Positions 31,281-40,440 of a stretch of 64,000 nt of DNA are shown piece after piece. The stretch covers positions 124,001 through 188,000 of the forward strand of contig NZ_CAAF010000003.1 of the NCBI RefSeq assembly GCF_000359125.1, written 5' to 3'. Within the stretch, counting starts at the first letter, position 1; each line of letters begins with the position of its first letter. Source of the stretch: Mesorhizobium sp. STM 4661 (GTDB lineage: Bacteria > Pseudomonadota > Alphaproteobacteria > Rhizobiales > Rhizobiaceae). The notes beneath the pieces are model-generated. The model worked only from the letters and a program-made list of their open reading frames with translations. It was not told where the DNA came from and ran no database searches. The position numbers were made by a program, and so were the translations under genes.

Positions 31281-31884
31281 TGTCGACCTCATTGGCGGCC
31301 GTCCGGCGGCGGCGGTAATGGCGGCTTGCCTTCTGACGGTTGCCGCACACCGCCATGTCGCACCAAAGGCGGCTGGAATTGCGGCTTCTGTCGACAAACA
31401 GCCAGGTGCAGTTGGGGCAGATCCTCAGTCTTGCGACGGTGTCGTCGCGCAACAGCGACAGCGCCGAAACCGCCAGCGCCGCTTCGAAGGCGATCGGCGT
31501 CGCCGTATCGCCGAACGGCTTTCCCGCCGCACCGATTTCAGTGCGGCTGCCGGCCAGACCATCGGCGCAGGCTCCCAGGAAGGCCGGCAGATCGGCGGTG
31601 GCGAGCGCACCTTTCGACACCGCGCCGCGAAACAGCCGGTCGGTGGCCTCGCGGATCGACAGCACGACCGGCGCGATTCTCACCGGCGACGACGCCGCCA
31701 GCCGCCTGCCGCCAAGCTCGGCGGCGCGAAAGCCGCTTGCCGCATCGGCGAAACGGGCGATCTCGCCCGGATCGTCGAAGCGGTCGAAGGTTTTCCGGGG
31801 ATCGCCACGCAGCACGACGGTGTTCGCCGTGTCGAGCGCAAGCAGGCCGCCGGTGAAGCGATGCGGGGTCCAGGAAACCGTCAT
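31273..31884 (-). CDS. CGNR zinc-finger / ABATE domain transcription regulator
   Basis: A 203-residue protein with an N-terminal ABATE domain (stress-induced regulator type; residues 5-150) and a C-terminal CGNR zinc finger: CPNCTWLFVDRSRNSSRLWC ... CGNRQKASRHYRR, giving Cys4. ATG 31884 gives the family N-terminus (SWTPHRFTGGLLALDTANT); the frame is open further upstream. It lies divergent to the LivH-like permease gene with an inverted repeat between them, so it probably controls that gene and itself. Confidence 0.88.
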   Translation of the reverse strand: MTVSWTPHRFTGGLLALDTANTVVLRGDPRKTFDRFDDPGEIARFADAASGFRAAELGGRRLAASSPVRIAPVVLSIREATDRLFRGAVSKGALATADLPAFLGACADGLAGSRTEIGAAGKPFGDTATPIAFEAALAVSALSLLRDDTVARLRICPNCTWLFVDRSRNSSRLWCDMAVCGNRQKASRHYRRRRTAANEVDNV

Positions 31885-31894
31885 AAGCCTATTT

Positions 31895-31926
31895 TCTAAC
31901 CGATAAATCGCATTTGACAAGTTAGA
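31895..31926. promoter_or_regulatory. Divergent control region: inverted repeat and promoter element
   Basis: TCTAAC (31895-31900) and GTTAGA (31921-31926) form an inverted repeat, with TTGACA (31914-31919) between them. It lies 11 bases upstream of the CGNR regulator start and about 110 bases before the permease start. It is a plausible operator for the regulator; the arms are only 6 bases. Confidence 0.4.
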
Positions 31927-32037
31927 TTCCAGATGCAAACCTTCCTTGGGCGCGGATTGCCGCGGCCATCTGTTGTTGAGCATGTCGTTGCCCCAGAAAC
32001 TGCTTGGCACTTTGGGCGACATGCTTTGGGTTGGCGC

Positions 32038-32943
32038 ATGCTGTATTTTTTCCAGCAGGTCCTGAACGGGCTGCATTCCGGCGCGCTCTATGCGCTGCTC
32101 GCCTTCGGCTATGTCTTGACCAACGGCATCCTGCACCGCACGAACCTTGCCTATGGCGCGCTGTTCGCCTTTTGCGGGCAGACGATGATCCTCACCGCGG
32201 CCTTCGGCTATCAGGTACTGTGGCTGACGCTGTTCGCGGCGGTCGCGCTCGGCATTGTCGCGGCCTTCCTCTATGCGGCGCTGATCAGCCACATCTTGTC
32301 GCGCAGCATCTTCGAGCCGCTGGCCGACCGCACGCCCAACGCGATCGTGGTGACGACGCTTGGCGTATTGCTGCTTCTGGCCGAGGCAAGCCGCATCGCC
32401 GCCGATACCCACGATCTGTGGCTGCCGCCGATGCTGGCCCAGCCGATCGTCCTTGCGCAAAACGCCAGCTTCAAGGCGACGCTGACGCTCATCCAGTTGC
32501 TCGACTGCGCGGTCGTCGTGGCAACCGTCGCGCTCGCCACCTTTGCCTTCGCGCGCTCGAGCTTCGGCCGGCGCTGGCGCGCCGTGTCAGACGACCCAAG
32601 GGCGGCGGCCATGTGCGGCGTCGACGTGCGCGCGGTGTTCCGGCAGGCGGTGCTCGCCGGTGGCTTTTGCGCGGCGCTGGCCGGCATAATGGCCGGCGTC
32701 TACTACGGCAATGTCAGCTTCGGCTCCGGGCTGGTCTACGGCCTGAAGATCCTGTTCGTCACGGCGGTCGGCGGCTACCTCTCGCCGCCACGGGCGGCAC
32801 TGGGCGCCGCCGCCTTCGGCATGGCCGAATCATTGTGGGCCGGCTATTTCCCGGTCGAGTGGCGCGACGCCTGGATGTATCTGTTCCTCGTCGCCATGCT
32901 GGTGCTGATCGGCGCCGGCCGCGACCAGAGCAAGATTGCTTGA
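32038..32943 (+). CDS. Orphan branched-chain amino acid (LivH-type) ABC permease
   Basis: A 301-residue permease with 7 to 8 membrane helices of the LivH family (LNGLHSGALYALLAFGYVLTNGILHRTNLAYGA at the start, SDDPRAAAMCGVD and KILFVTAVGGYLSPPRAALG later). The EAA-like ATPase-contact region is present. No LivM, ATPase or binding-protein gene is nearby, so its partners must be elsewhere or it works differently. ATG 32038 matches the family start; the frame is open 105 bases upstream. A divergent CGNR regulator gene is the only functional neighbour. Confidence 0.85.
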   Translation: MLYFFQQVLNGLHSGALYALLAFGYVLTNGILHRTNLAYGALFAFCGQTMILTAAFGYQVLWLTLFAAVALGIVAAFLYAALISHILSRSIFEPLADRTPNAIVVTTLGVLLLLAEASRIAADTHDLWLPPMLAQPIVLAQNASFKATLTLIQLLDCAVVVATVALATFAFARSSFGRRWRAVSDDPRAAAMCGVDVRAVFRQAVLAGGFCAALAGIMAGVYYGNVSFGSGLVYGLKILFVTAVGGYLSPPRAALGAAAFGMAESLWAGYFPVEWRDAWMYLFLVAMLVLIGAGRDQSKIA

Positions 32944-33130
32944 ACCGCATCAGACTTTGGTTGCATGACGCCCGGTAAGGCAGCCGTTTTCGCCCCACCC
33001 CCACCTCACAAGATTGTTTACCCCTTCCGCTTCGTGTTGACCCGCCGAGCCACGCACGGCATACCGTTGGGCCACAGCGACGTGCCGGAAAACAAGGGGG
33101 AATCGGCGCATCTCTGGCATTTTGAGTAAC

Positions 33131-33175
33131 GCATCGTGCTTTCCGAAAATCGACACCGATTTTCGGGCCGATGCG
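33131..33175. repeat. Palindromic repeat upstream of the TRAP transporter
   Basis: The nested palindrome GCATCG ... CCGAAAATCG-ACAC-CGATTTTCGG ... CGATGC is a shorter relative of the second hairpin at 8132-8174 (CCGAAAAGT core). It ends 15 bases before the ribosome binding site of the TRAP DctQ gene. The rest of the 247-base gap shows nothing recognised. Confidence 0.65.
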
Positions 33176-33190
33176 CAAAGGGAGGAATGC

Positions 33191-33796
33191 ATGGCAGGGC
33201 TTCTCGCTCTATCCAGAACCATTGACCGTGTGAACGAGTTCATCGGCAAATGGGTGTCGTGGCTGATTCTGATCTCGATACTGGTCAGCGCCGGCAATGC
33301 CGTCATCCGCAAGGTGTTCGATATATCTTCGAACGCCTGGCTGGAACTGCAGTGGTATTTGTTCGGCGCCGCTTTCATGCTCGCCGCCGCCTACACGCTG
33401 AAGCAGAACGATCATATCCGTATCGACATTGTCTACGGCATGTTCCCGCGCCGCGTGCAGCACTGGATCGACCTTCTCGGTCACCTCTTCTTCCTGATGC
33501 CGTTCGTGACGTTGATGGTGATCTATTTCGTCCCCTATGTGTCGCTGTCTTTCCGCAGCGGTGAAATGTCGAACAATTCCGGCGGGCTGATCATCTGGCC
33601 GGCCAAGGCCATCCTGCTGGCCGGCTTCTTCCTGCTGGCACTCCAGGGCATCTCCGAGATCATCAAGAAGATCGCCATCATGCGCGGCGATATGGACGAT
33701 CCCAACCCGTTCATATCGGTTCATGAGCAGGCCGAACTCGAAGCCAAGGCGCTCGCCGACGAAGCGAAGGCGCTCGCCGGAGAGGTGCGCTCGTGA
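33191..33796 (+). CDS. dctQ: TRAP transporter small permease (DctQ)
   Basis: A 201-residue inner-membrane protein with four helices (about residues 20-40, 55-73, 96-117 and 142-162), the small subunit of a TRAP transporter, a secondary uptake system driven by sodium or proton gradients. Conserved WLELQWYLFGAAFMLAAAYTLKQNDHIRIDI is typical of the TakQ/DctQ group. ATG 33191 has an excellent site (GGGAGGA). The alanine/lysine-rich C-terminus (EAKALADEAKALAGE) repeats. The stop overlaps the dctM start. Confidence 0.92.
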   Translation: MAGLLALSRTIDRVNEFIGKWVSWLILISILVSAGNAVIRKVFDISSNAWLELQWYLFGAAFMLAAAYTLKQNDHIRIDIVYGMFPRRVQHWIDLLGHLFFLMPFVTLMVIYFVPYVSLSFRSGEMSNNSGGLIIWPAKAILLAGFFLLALQGISEIIKKIAIMRGDMDDPNPFISVHEQAELEAKALADEAKALAGEVRS

Positions 33797-35577
33797 TGGA
33801 GTTCATTGCCCAGAACATGGCGCCGATCATGTTCGCCTCGCTGATCATCTTCCTGCTGATCGGTTATCCCGTCGCCTTCTCGCTTGCTGCCAACGGCCTG
33901 CTGTTCTTTTTCATTGGCGTGCTGCTGACGCCCTATTCGGGCGGAGCGATCAATCTCGCCTGGCCCCTGCTCTATGCGCTTCCGGACAACTTCTACGGCA
34001 GCCGGGTGATGTCGAATGATACGCTGCTAGCGATCCCGTTCTTCACTTTCATGGGCATCGTGCTCGAACGCTCCGGTATGGCCGAGGATCTGCTCGACAC
34101 GATCGGCCAGTTGTTCGGGCCGATCCGCGGCGGGCTTGCCTATGCCGTGATCTTCGTCGGCGCGCTGCTGGCCGCGACGACGGGCGTGGTGGCGGCGTCG
34201 GTCATTGCCATGGGGCTGATCTCGCTGCCGATCATGCTGCGCTATGGCTATGACCGGCGGCTGGCGTCCGGCGTCATCGCCGCATCGGGCACGCTCGCCC
34301 AGATCATCCCGCCGTCGCTGGTGCTGATCGTTCTCGCCGACCAGCTCGGCCGCTCGGTCGGTGACATGTATGCCGGCGCGCTGATCCCAGGGCTGGTTCT
34401 GACCGGCCTGTACACGCTGTACATCCTGATCATGTCGATCGTCCGGCCGAAGTCGATGCCGGCCTTGCCGCTGGAAGCGCGCACGCTCGGTCACGGTGTG
34501 CTGTCATTGCTGGCGGCGGTGCTGGCAGCGGTCGTGGTTTCCTATGCGGCGTACCGCTACCTCGCGCCGGCGCATGGCGACAATGCCGACATCCTCGGCG
34601 CCACCATCGGCGTGATCTTCATCTATGTCGTGGCGATCGCCGACCAGCGACTGAACATCAACATGATGTCGCGACTGGCGCAGCAAGTGGTGATCGTGCT
34701 GATCCCGCCGCTGGCGCTGATCTTCCTCGTGCTGGGCACCATCTTCCTCGGCATCGCCACCCCGACGGAGGGCGGCGCCATGGGCGCGGTCGGCGCACTG
34801 GCCATGGCGGCGATAAAAGGCCGGCTGTCGCTCGATGTGATCAAGCAGGCGCTGGCCTCGACGACACGGCTGTCATCCTTCGTGCTGTTCATCCTGATCG
34901 GCGCGCGGGTGTTTTCGCTCACCTTCTACGGCGTCAATGGACAGGTCTGGGTCGAGCACCTTCTGACCTCGCTGCCTGGCGGCGAAGTGGGCTTCCTGAT
35001 CGGCGTCAACATCCTTGTGTTCCTGCTCGCCTTCTTTCTCGATTTCTTCGAGCTCGCCTTCATCATCGTGCCGCTGCTGGCGCCTGCCGCCGACAAGCTC
35101 GGCATCGACCTGATCTGGTTCGGCGTGCTGCTCGGCGTCAACATGCAGACCTCCTTCATGCATCCGCCCTTCGGCTTCGCGCTGTTCTATCTGCGCTCGG
35201 TCGCCGCGCGCGTGCCCTATCTCGACCGCCTCACCGGCAAGCAGATCGCGCCGGTAACCACTGGCCAGATCTATTGGGGCGCGGTGCCCTTCGTCTGCAT
35301 CCAGGTCATCATGATCGGGCTGACCATCGCCTTCCCGCAGATGGTGATGCGCTACAAGGGCACACCGGTCGACCCCGGCACCATCGATTACCAGGTGCCG
35401 GAAACGCCTGGCATCGGCCTGTCGCCGCTCGGCACACCGCCGCCGGCCAATGGCGGCACGGCCCCGGCCGCACCGGCTGCACCGGATCTGTCGCAGCCGC
35501 CGAACTTCGGCGACACACCACCTGCCAAACCGGCGGCGCCGGCGCCGGATCTGTCGCAACCGCCGAGTTTCAACTGA
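33796..35577 (+). CDS. dctM: TRAP transporter large permease (DctM)
   Basis: A 593-residue large subunit with about 13 helices; it forms the channel with DctQ. FTFMGIVLERSGMAEDLLD, QIIPPSLVLIVLADQLG and HPPFGFALFYLRSVA are family marks. At about 590 residues it is longer than typical DctM (about 430), as in the TakM group, with an extra central helical insert (about residues 220-300). The C-terminal 45 residues are Pro/Ala-rich and contain APDLSQPPNF and APDLSQPPSF, an internal duplication. ATG 33796 overlaps the dctQ stop by one base; GTG 33793 is an alternative. Confidence 0.93.
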   Translation: MEFIAQNMAPIMFASLIIFLLIGYPVAFSLAANGLLFFFIGVLLTPYSGGAINLAWPLLYALPDNFYGSRVMSNDTLLAIPFFTFMGIVLERSGMAEDLLDTIGQLFGPIRGGLAYAVIFVGALLAATTGVVAASVIAMGLISLPIMLRYGYDRRLASGVIAASGTLAQIIPPSLVLIVLADQLGRSVGDMYAGALIPGLVLTGLYTLYILIMSIVRPKSMPALPLEARTLGHGVLSLLAAVLAAVVVSYAAYRYLAPAHGDNADILGATIGVIFIYVVAIADQRLNINMMSRLAQQVVIVLIPPLALIFLVLGTIFLGIATPTEGGAMGAVGALAMAAIKGRLSLDVIKQALASTTRLSSFVLFILIGARVFSLTFYGVNGQVWVEHLLTSLPGGEVGFLIGVNILVFLLAFFLDFFELAFIIVPLLAPAADKLGIDLIWFGVLLGVNMQTSFMHPPFGFALFYLRSVAARVPYLDRLTGKQIAPVTTGQIYWGAVPFVCIQVIMIGLTIAFPQMVMRYKGTPVDPGTIDYQVPETPGIGLSPLGTPPPANGGTAPAAPAAPDLSQPPNFGDTPPAKPAAPAPDLSQPPSFN

Positions 35578-35613
35578 TGCCGACGGTGACAAAGCCATGA
35601 GAGAATTACGGCC

Positions 35614-36642
35614 ATGAGAGCGGTGCGACTGGAAGCGGTCGGGAGCATCGCGCTGCGCGAGGTCGCCAAGCCCGTCCCAGGACCAGACGATCTTCTGGTG
35701 CGGATCGAGGCCTGTGGCGTCTGCGGCACCGACCGCCACCTTTTCCATGGCGAGTTCCCCTGCAAGCCGCCGGTGACGCCGGGACATGAATTCTCGGGCA
35801 TCGTCGAGGCGATGGGCGGTGCTGTGTCGGGATACTCCGTCGGCGACCGGGTCACCGGCGATCCCAACATCGCTTGCGGGCGCTGCCCGCATTGTCGTGC
35901 CGGCCGGGTCAATTTGTGCAGCAATCTCAGCGCCATCGGCATCCACCGTGATGGCGGCTTCGCCGACTATGTCCTGTTGCCGCGGAAGCAGGCCTTCCTG
36001 CTGCCCAGCGACCTCAAACCCGCGCATGGCGCGTTCTGCGAACCGCTTGGCTGCTGCCTGCATGGCGTCGACCTGGCCGAAATCAAGCCGGGCGCCTCGG
36101 TTGTCGTGCTGGGCGGCGGCGTGATCGGCCTGCTCACCGTGCAACTGGCGAGGCTTGCCGGGGCAAGGACCATCATCCTGTCGACGCGCCAGGCCTCGCG
36201 GCGCGCGCTTGCCGAGGAATTGGGAGCGACGGCGACGGTCGATCCGGGCGCGGGCGATGTCATCGAAACGGTTGCCGGTCCGTCAGGCCTGATGCCTGGC
36301 GGCGTCGACGTGGTGTTCGAATGCGCCGGCGTGCGCGACACTGTCGAACAATCCATGCGGCTGGCCAAGGCCGGCGGCACGGTCATCATCGTCGGCGTGA
36401 CACCGCAAGGCATGAGAGCGGCGTTCGAGCCCTTCGATCTTTTGTTCCGGGAACTGAATATCCTCGGCTCCTTCCTCAATCCCTTCACTCACGGCCGCGC
36501 GGCTGAGCTCATCGCCACGGGCGCGATCGAGATCGACAGGCTGATCTCGAGGCAGGTGCCGCTTGAGGAGGCTGCGGCTGTGATCGCAAACCCACCCGCA
36601 CCAGGTGAGGTCAAGGTGCTGGTGGTGCCGCAGCGACGTTGA
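35614..36642 (+). CDS. Zinc-dependent alcohol dehydrogenase (MDR family)
   Basis: A 342-residue medium-chain dehydrogenase. Catalytic-zinc residues lie in CGVCGTDRHLFHGE and PGHEF; the structural zinc is bound by the CGRCPHCRAGRVNLC cluster; the NAD(P) fold has VLGGGVIGLLTVQLARLAGA. Sorbitol/threonine/galactitol-1-phosphate dehydrogenase-like members are the nearest in layout, but the substrate is unreadable. It lies 36 bases behind dctM, so it probably works on a compound imported by the TRAP transporter. Confidence 0.9.
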   Translation: MRAVRLEAVGSIALREVAKPVPGPDDLLVRIEACGVCGTDRHLFHGEFPCKPPVTPGHEFSGIVEAMGGAVSGYSVGDRVTGDPNIACGRCPHCRAGRVNLCSNLSAIGIHRDGGFADYVLLPRKQAFLLPSDLKPAHGAFCEPLGCCLHGVDLAEIKPGASVVVLGGGVIGLLTVQLARLAGARTIILSTRQASRRALAEELGATATVDPGAGDVIETVAGPSGLMPGGVDVVFECAGVRDTVEQSMRLAKAGGTVIIVGVTPQGMRAAFEPFDLLFRELNILGSFLNPFTHGRAAELIATGAIEIDRLISRQVPLEEAAAVIANPPAPGEVKVLVVPQRR

Positions 36643-36758
36643 GCCACCTTCATCGATTAGGGCAATCGCCTCAGAATTGAGTTCGCCCCTCACTCGTTCC
36701 GTGCGTTGGCGCTGCCTCCGTCTCCGGGACAGTTGGAATTCATCGCTCGGACGCCAAG

Positions 36759-36790
36759 CAAAGAAAACCCCCGGGCGAGCCGCCCGGGGT
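36759..36790 (-). terminator. Terminator of the TRAP binding-protein gene
   Basis: CCCCGGGCG/CGCCCGGGG with an AGC loop lies about 30 bases beyond the dctP stop on the minus strand and is followed there by TTTTCTTT. It sits between convergent genes and may also end the alcohol dehydrogenase transcript. The remainder of 36643-36818 shows nothing. Confidence 0.85.
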
Positions 36791-36818
36791 CTCTTTGAAT
36801 GAAGAGCAATCGAAACGA

Positions 36819-37973
<1,155 letters not shown>

Positions 37974-38150
37974 TCATGCCCCGGCCGGCTTGGCGGAAAC
38001 AATACACGGGCAAGAAGTCGAGTCCAGCACGGCAGCCGAACCAAGCGCTGCTCCTGCAACTATAGTCTAACGCCTGCCGTGTGGCCCATGCGACACGCCA
38101 AAACTTGCCATGGCAAAGCGCCTTCGGATCGCCTATTTTAGAGGCAGAAC

Positions 38151-38957
38151 ATGTCCCTGCACCCAATGGAACCCGGATCAAAAATGCAGCAGCCGCTCGT
38201 CGCCATCTCGACCGACGTCCGCCAGTTCGACAACTACACCTGGCATGCCGCCCCGCGGCAATATCTGGAGGCGGCGCTCTCGGGCGCCGGCGTGTTCCCT
38301 GTGCTGGTGCCGTCCTTTGGCGACCGGCTCGATTTCGACGAGCTGCTGTCGTCGGTCGACGGCGTCATGGTTACCGGCTCGAAATCCAATGTGCATCCCT
38401 CGCTCTATGGCGGCGACGCCAGCGAGGCCAACGGTCCCTACGATCCGGCGCGCGACGCCACCACGCTGCCGCTGATCCGCAGGGCGATCGAGCGCGGCGT
38501 GCCGCTGCTTGCCATCTGCCGCGGCATCCAGGAGATGAATGTGGCGCTGGGCGGCTCGCTGGCCACCGAAATCCAGGAGCACGAGGGGACGCTCGACCAC
38601 CGCGCGCCGGTGAGCGACAACCAGGACGAACGCTTCGCCATCAACCAGACCATTTCAATCAAGCCCGGCAGCTGTCTCGCGGGCGTCTTCGGCGCTGGCG
38701 ACATCAAGGTCAATTCGTTGCACCGCCAGGCGATCGACAGGCTCGGCACGAAGCTGCAGGTCGAGGCGGTCGCTGCCGACGGCACCGTCGAGGCGGTTTC
38801 GGTCCGCGACGCCCGCGCATTCGCGGTCGGCGTCCAGTGGCATCCTGAATACTGGGTCAAGTCGGACGATACTTCGGCCAAGATCTTCCGTGCCTTCGGC
38901 GATGCCGTGCGCTTGCATGCAGCGGTGAAAGCCGGCACGCGCGCCGCTGCGGAATAA
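38151..38957 (+). CDS. Gamma-glutamyl-gamma-aminobutyrate hydrolase family (class I glutamine amidotransferase, peptidase C26)
   Basis: A 268-residue class I glutamine amidotransferase-like hydrolase. The nucleophile cysteine is C123 in LLAICRGIQEMN and the catalytic His-Glu pair is in VGVQWHPEYW. Family members such as PuuD of E. coli cut gamma-glutamyl-GABA in putrescine breakdown. MVTGSKSNVHPSLYG is typical. ATG 38151 has GAGG 6 bases upstream; ATG 38184 is closer to the conserved core. A PuuA-like glutamine synthetase lies 10 kb away, so a shared gamma-glutamyl pathway is possible. Confidence 0.85.
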   Translation: MSLHPMEPGSKMQQPLVAISTDVRQFDNYTWHAAPRQYLEAALSGAGVFPVLVPSFGDRLDFDELLSSVDGVMVTGSKSNVHPSLYGGDASEANGPYDPARDATTLPLIRRAIERGVPLLAICRGIQEMNVALGGSLATEIQEHEGTLDHRAPVSDNQDERFAINQTISIKPGSCLAGVFGAGDIKVNSLHRQAIDRLGTKLQVEAVAADGTVEAVSVRDARAFAVGVQWHPEYWVKSDDTSAKIFRAFGDAVRLHAAVKAGTRAAAE

Positions 38958-38976
38958 ATAGCTTAATCGCCCGAAA

Positions 38977-39372
38977 TCAGGAATCGGTAGCCGCCAGCGA
39001 CAGCAGCGGCAAAGCCGGCGCGTAGGATTCGTAGCCATCGCCGTCGGCGACCGAGAAAGTGACGATCGGATCGATGCCATTCGCACTGAAGGCGACGGTG
39101 TCGTCATCCTGCACTCGCCAGAATTTCGCGCGCTCGATGCCAGGTAAAATCCGGCGGCAATTCGCGGCGACCGTCAACAGCGACAGGCCATGCGAAATTT
39201 CAGCGCCGCGCTTGACCACGCAAGATGCTGCGTCGCCATTGGCCACCAACCTGTAGTTGCCGGAGGATGGCGCTGGCGCATTGGCTGTACGGCCCTCGCC
39301 GCCACCGTCATAGAACAACCGAACGCCGCCCAACAGCGCAGCCGCCGCAATCAACGCAGGAAGCGTTTTCAT
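38977..39372 (-). CDS. Secreted protein resembling AprI/Inh metalloprotease inhibitors
   Basis: A 131-residue protein with a signal peptide (MKTLPALIAAAALLGGV). The mature part reads SGNYRLVANGDAASCVV...NCRRILPGIERAKFWRV...GIDPIVTFS, with two cysteines about 30 residues apart. This spacing and the WRV-strand pattern resemble the eight-stranded inhibitor fold of AprI/Inh and Omp19. The match is by eye and only moderate. ATG 39372 is preferred to an upstream ATG at 39408. It is convergent with the amidotransferase gene, 19 bases between stops. Confidence 0.45.
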   Translation of the reverse strand: MKTLPALIAAAALLGGVRLFYDGGGEGRTANAPAPSSGNYRLVANGDAASCVVKRGAEISHGLSLLTVAANCRRILPGIERAKFWRVQDDDTVAFSANGIDPIVTFSVADGDGYESYAPALPLLSLAATDS

Positions 39373-39456
39373 CTGTCTGCACCCATGCATTTGGTGATGG
39401 ATGCACAATCATTTCAAAGCGTTAAGCTGGCGTTAACAGGTGTGACAGGCCCTTGC

Positions 39457-40440
39457 TCAGCGCCGCGCCTTGACCATTTCCGCCTCCGGCACGGGAGTGA
39501 GCGCCCGTCCTTCCGAGAACCATGAGACCAGATTATCGACGCACAGATCCGCCATGGCGCGGCGGGTGTGCTCGGAAGCCGAGCCGACATGCGGCAAAAG
39601 CGACGTGTTGGGCGCGGCGAGCAGCGCTGCCGGCACATTCGGCTCGTCGGCAAAGACATCGAGCCCGGCGGCGGCGATGGTGCCGTTGGCTAGGGCTGCG
39701 GCGAGTGCTGTCTCGTCCACCGTGCTGCCGCGGCCGATATTGACGAAGACGCCGTTCGGGCCGAGCGCCTCAAGGATCTCGGCATTGATCGCCTTTTTGG
39801 TCGAGGCGCCGCCGGGCGCCACCGAGATCAGCGTGTCGACCGCCGCGGCCAGGCCTTTCAGCGTCGGGTGGTAATCGTAGGACAGGCCTTCGACACGACG
39901 ACGGTTGTGATAGGCGATCGGCAGCGCAAAAGCCTCAAGCCGCCGGGCTATGGCGAGGCCGATACGTCCCATGCCGAAAATGCCAATGCTGCGTTCGCGC
40001 AAGGTCAGCCGGCTTAGCGGATAGTTGCCCTCGCGCGCCCAGCTGCCGTCGCGCAGCCAGGTCTCGGCGCGCGGCAAATCGCGGATGGTGTTGATCAACA
40101 GCCCGATCGCCGTGTCGGCAACCTCCTCGGTCAGCACGTCAGGCGTGTTGGTGACCATGATGCCATGTTCCGCCGCGTGGCGGGCGTCGACCGAATCGTA
40201 GCCGACGCCGAAATTGGCGATGATCTCGAGGTTTGGCAGCGCGTCGATGAAGGCAGCGTCGATGCCGCCGAACGAGGCGATGCCGCGCACCGTCCGGCGC
40301 ATGTCATCGGTGACCAGGGACGGATCGGCGCGCTCGATCCTGACCTGCTGGAACGTCTGGTCGATGCGGCCAACGGCATGGTCGTTGAATTGGCCCGGCA
40401 CCAAAATGGCGACGGGCAGTGATTGTTCGGCCTTTGTCAT
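39457..40440 (-). CDS. 2-hydroxyacid dehydrogenase (hydroxypyruvate/glyoxylate reductase-like)
   Basis: A 327-residue D-isomer-specific 2-hydroxyacid dehydrogenase. NAD(P) motif GMGRIGLAIARRLEAF, substrate loop NFGVGYDSVD, catalytic arginine in NIGRGSTVDE, glutamate in DVFADEPNVP and histidine in LLPHVGSASEHT. RRRVEGLSY after the Rossmann motif has the HNRRR arginines that favour NADPH. It reduces glyoxylate or hydroxypyruvate, or a related 2-keto acid. Its start overlaps the LacI stop by four bases (ATGA), so they form an operon. Confidence 0.93.
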   Translation of the reverse strand: MTKAEQSLPVAILVPGQFNDHAVGRIDQTFQQVRIERADPSLVTDDMRRTVRGIASFGGIDAAFIDALPNLEIIANFGVGYDSVDARHAAEHGIMVTNTPDVLTEEVADTAIGLLINTIRDLPRAETWLRDGSWAREGNYPLSRLTLRERSIGIFGMGRIGLAIARRLEAFALPIAYHNRRRVEGLSYDYHPTLKGLAAAVDTLISVAPGGASTKKAINAEILEALGPNGVFVNIGRGSTVDETALAAALANGTIAAAGLDVFADEPNVPAALLAAPNTSLLPHVGSASEHTRRAMADLCVDNLVSWFSEGRALTPVPEAEMVKARR

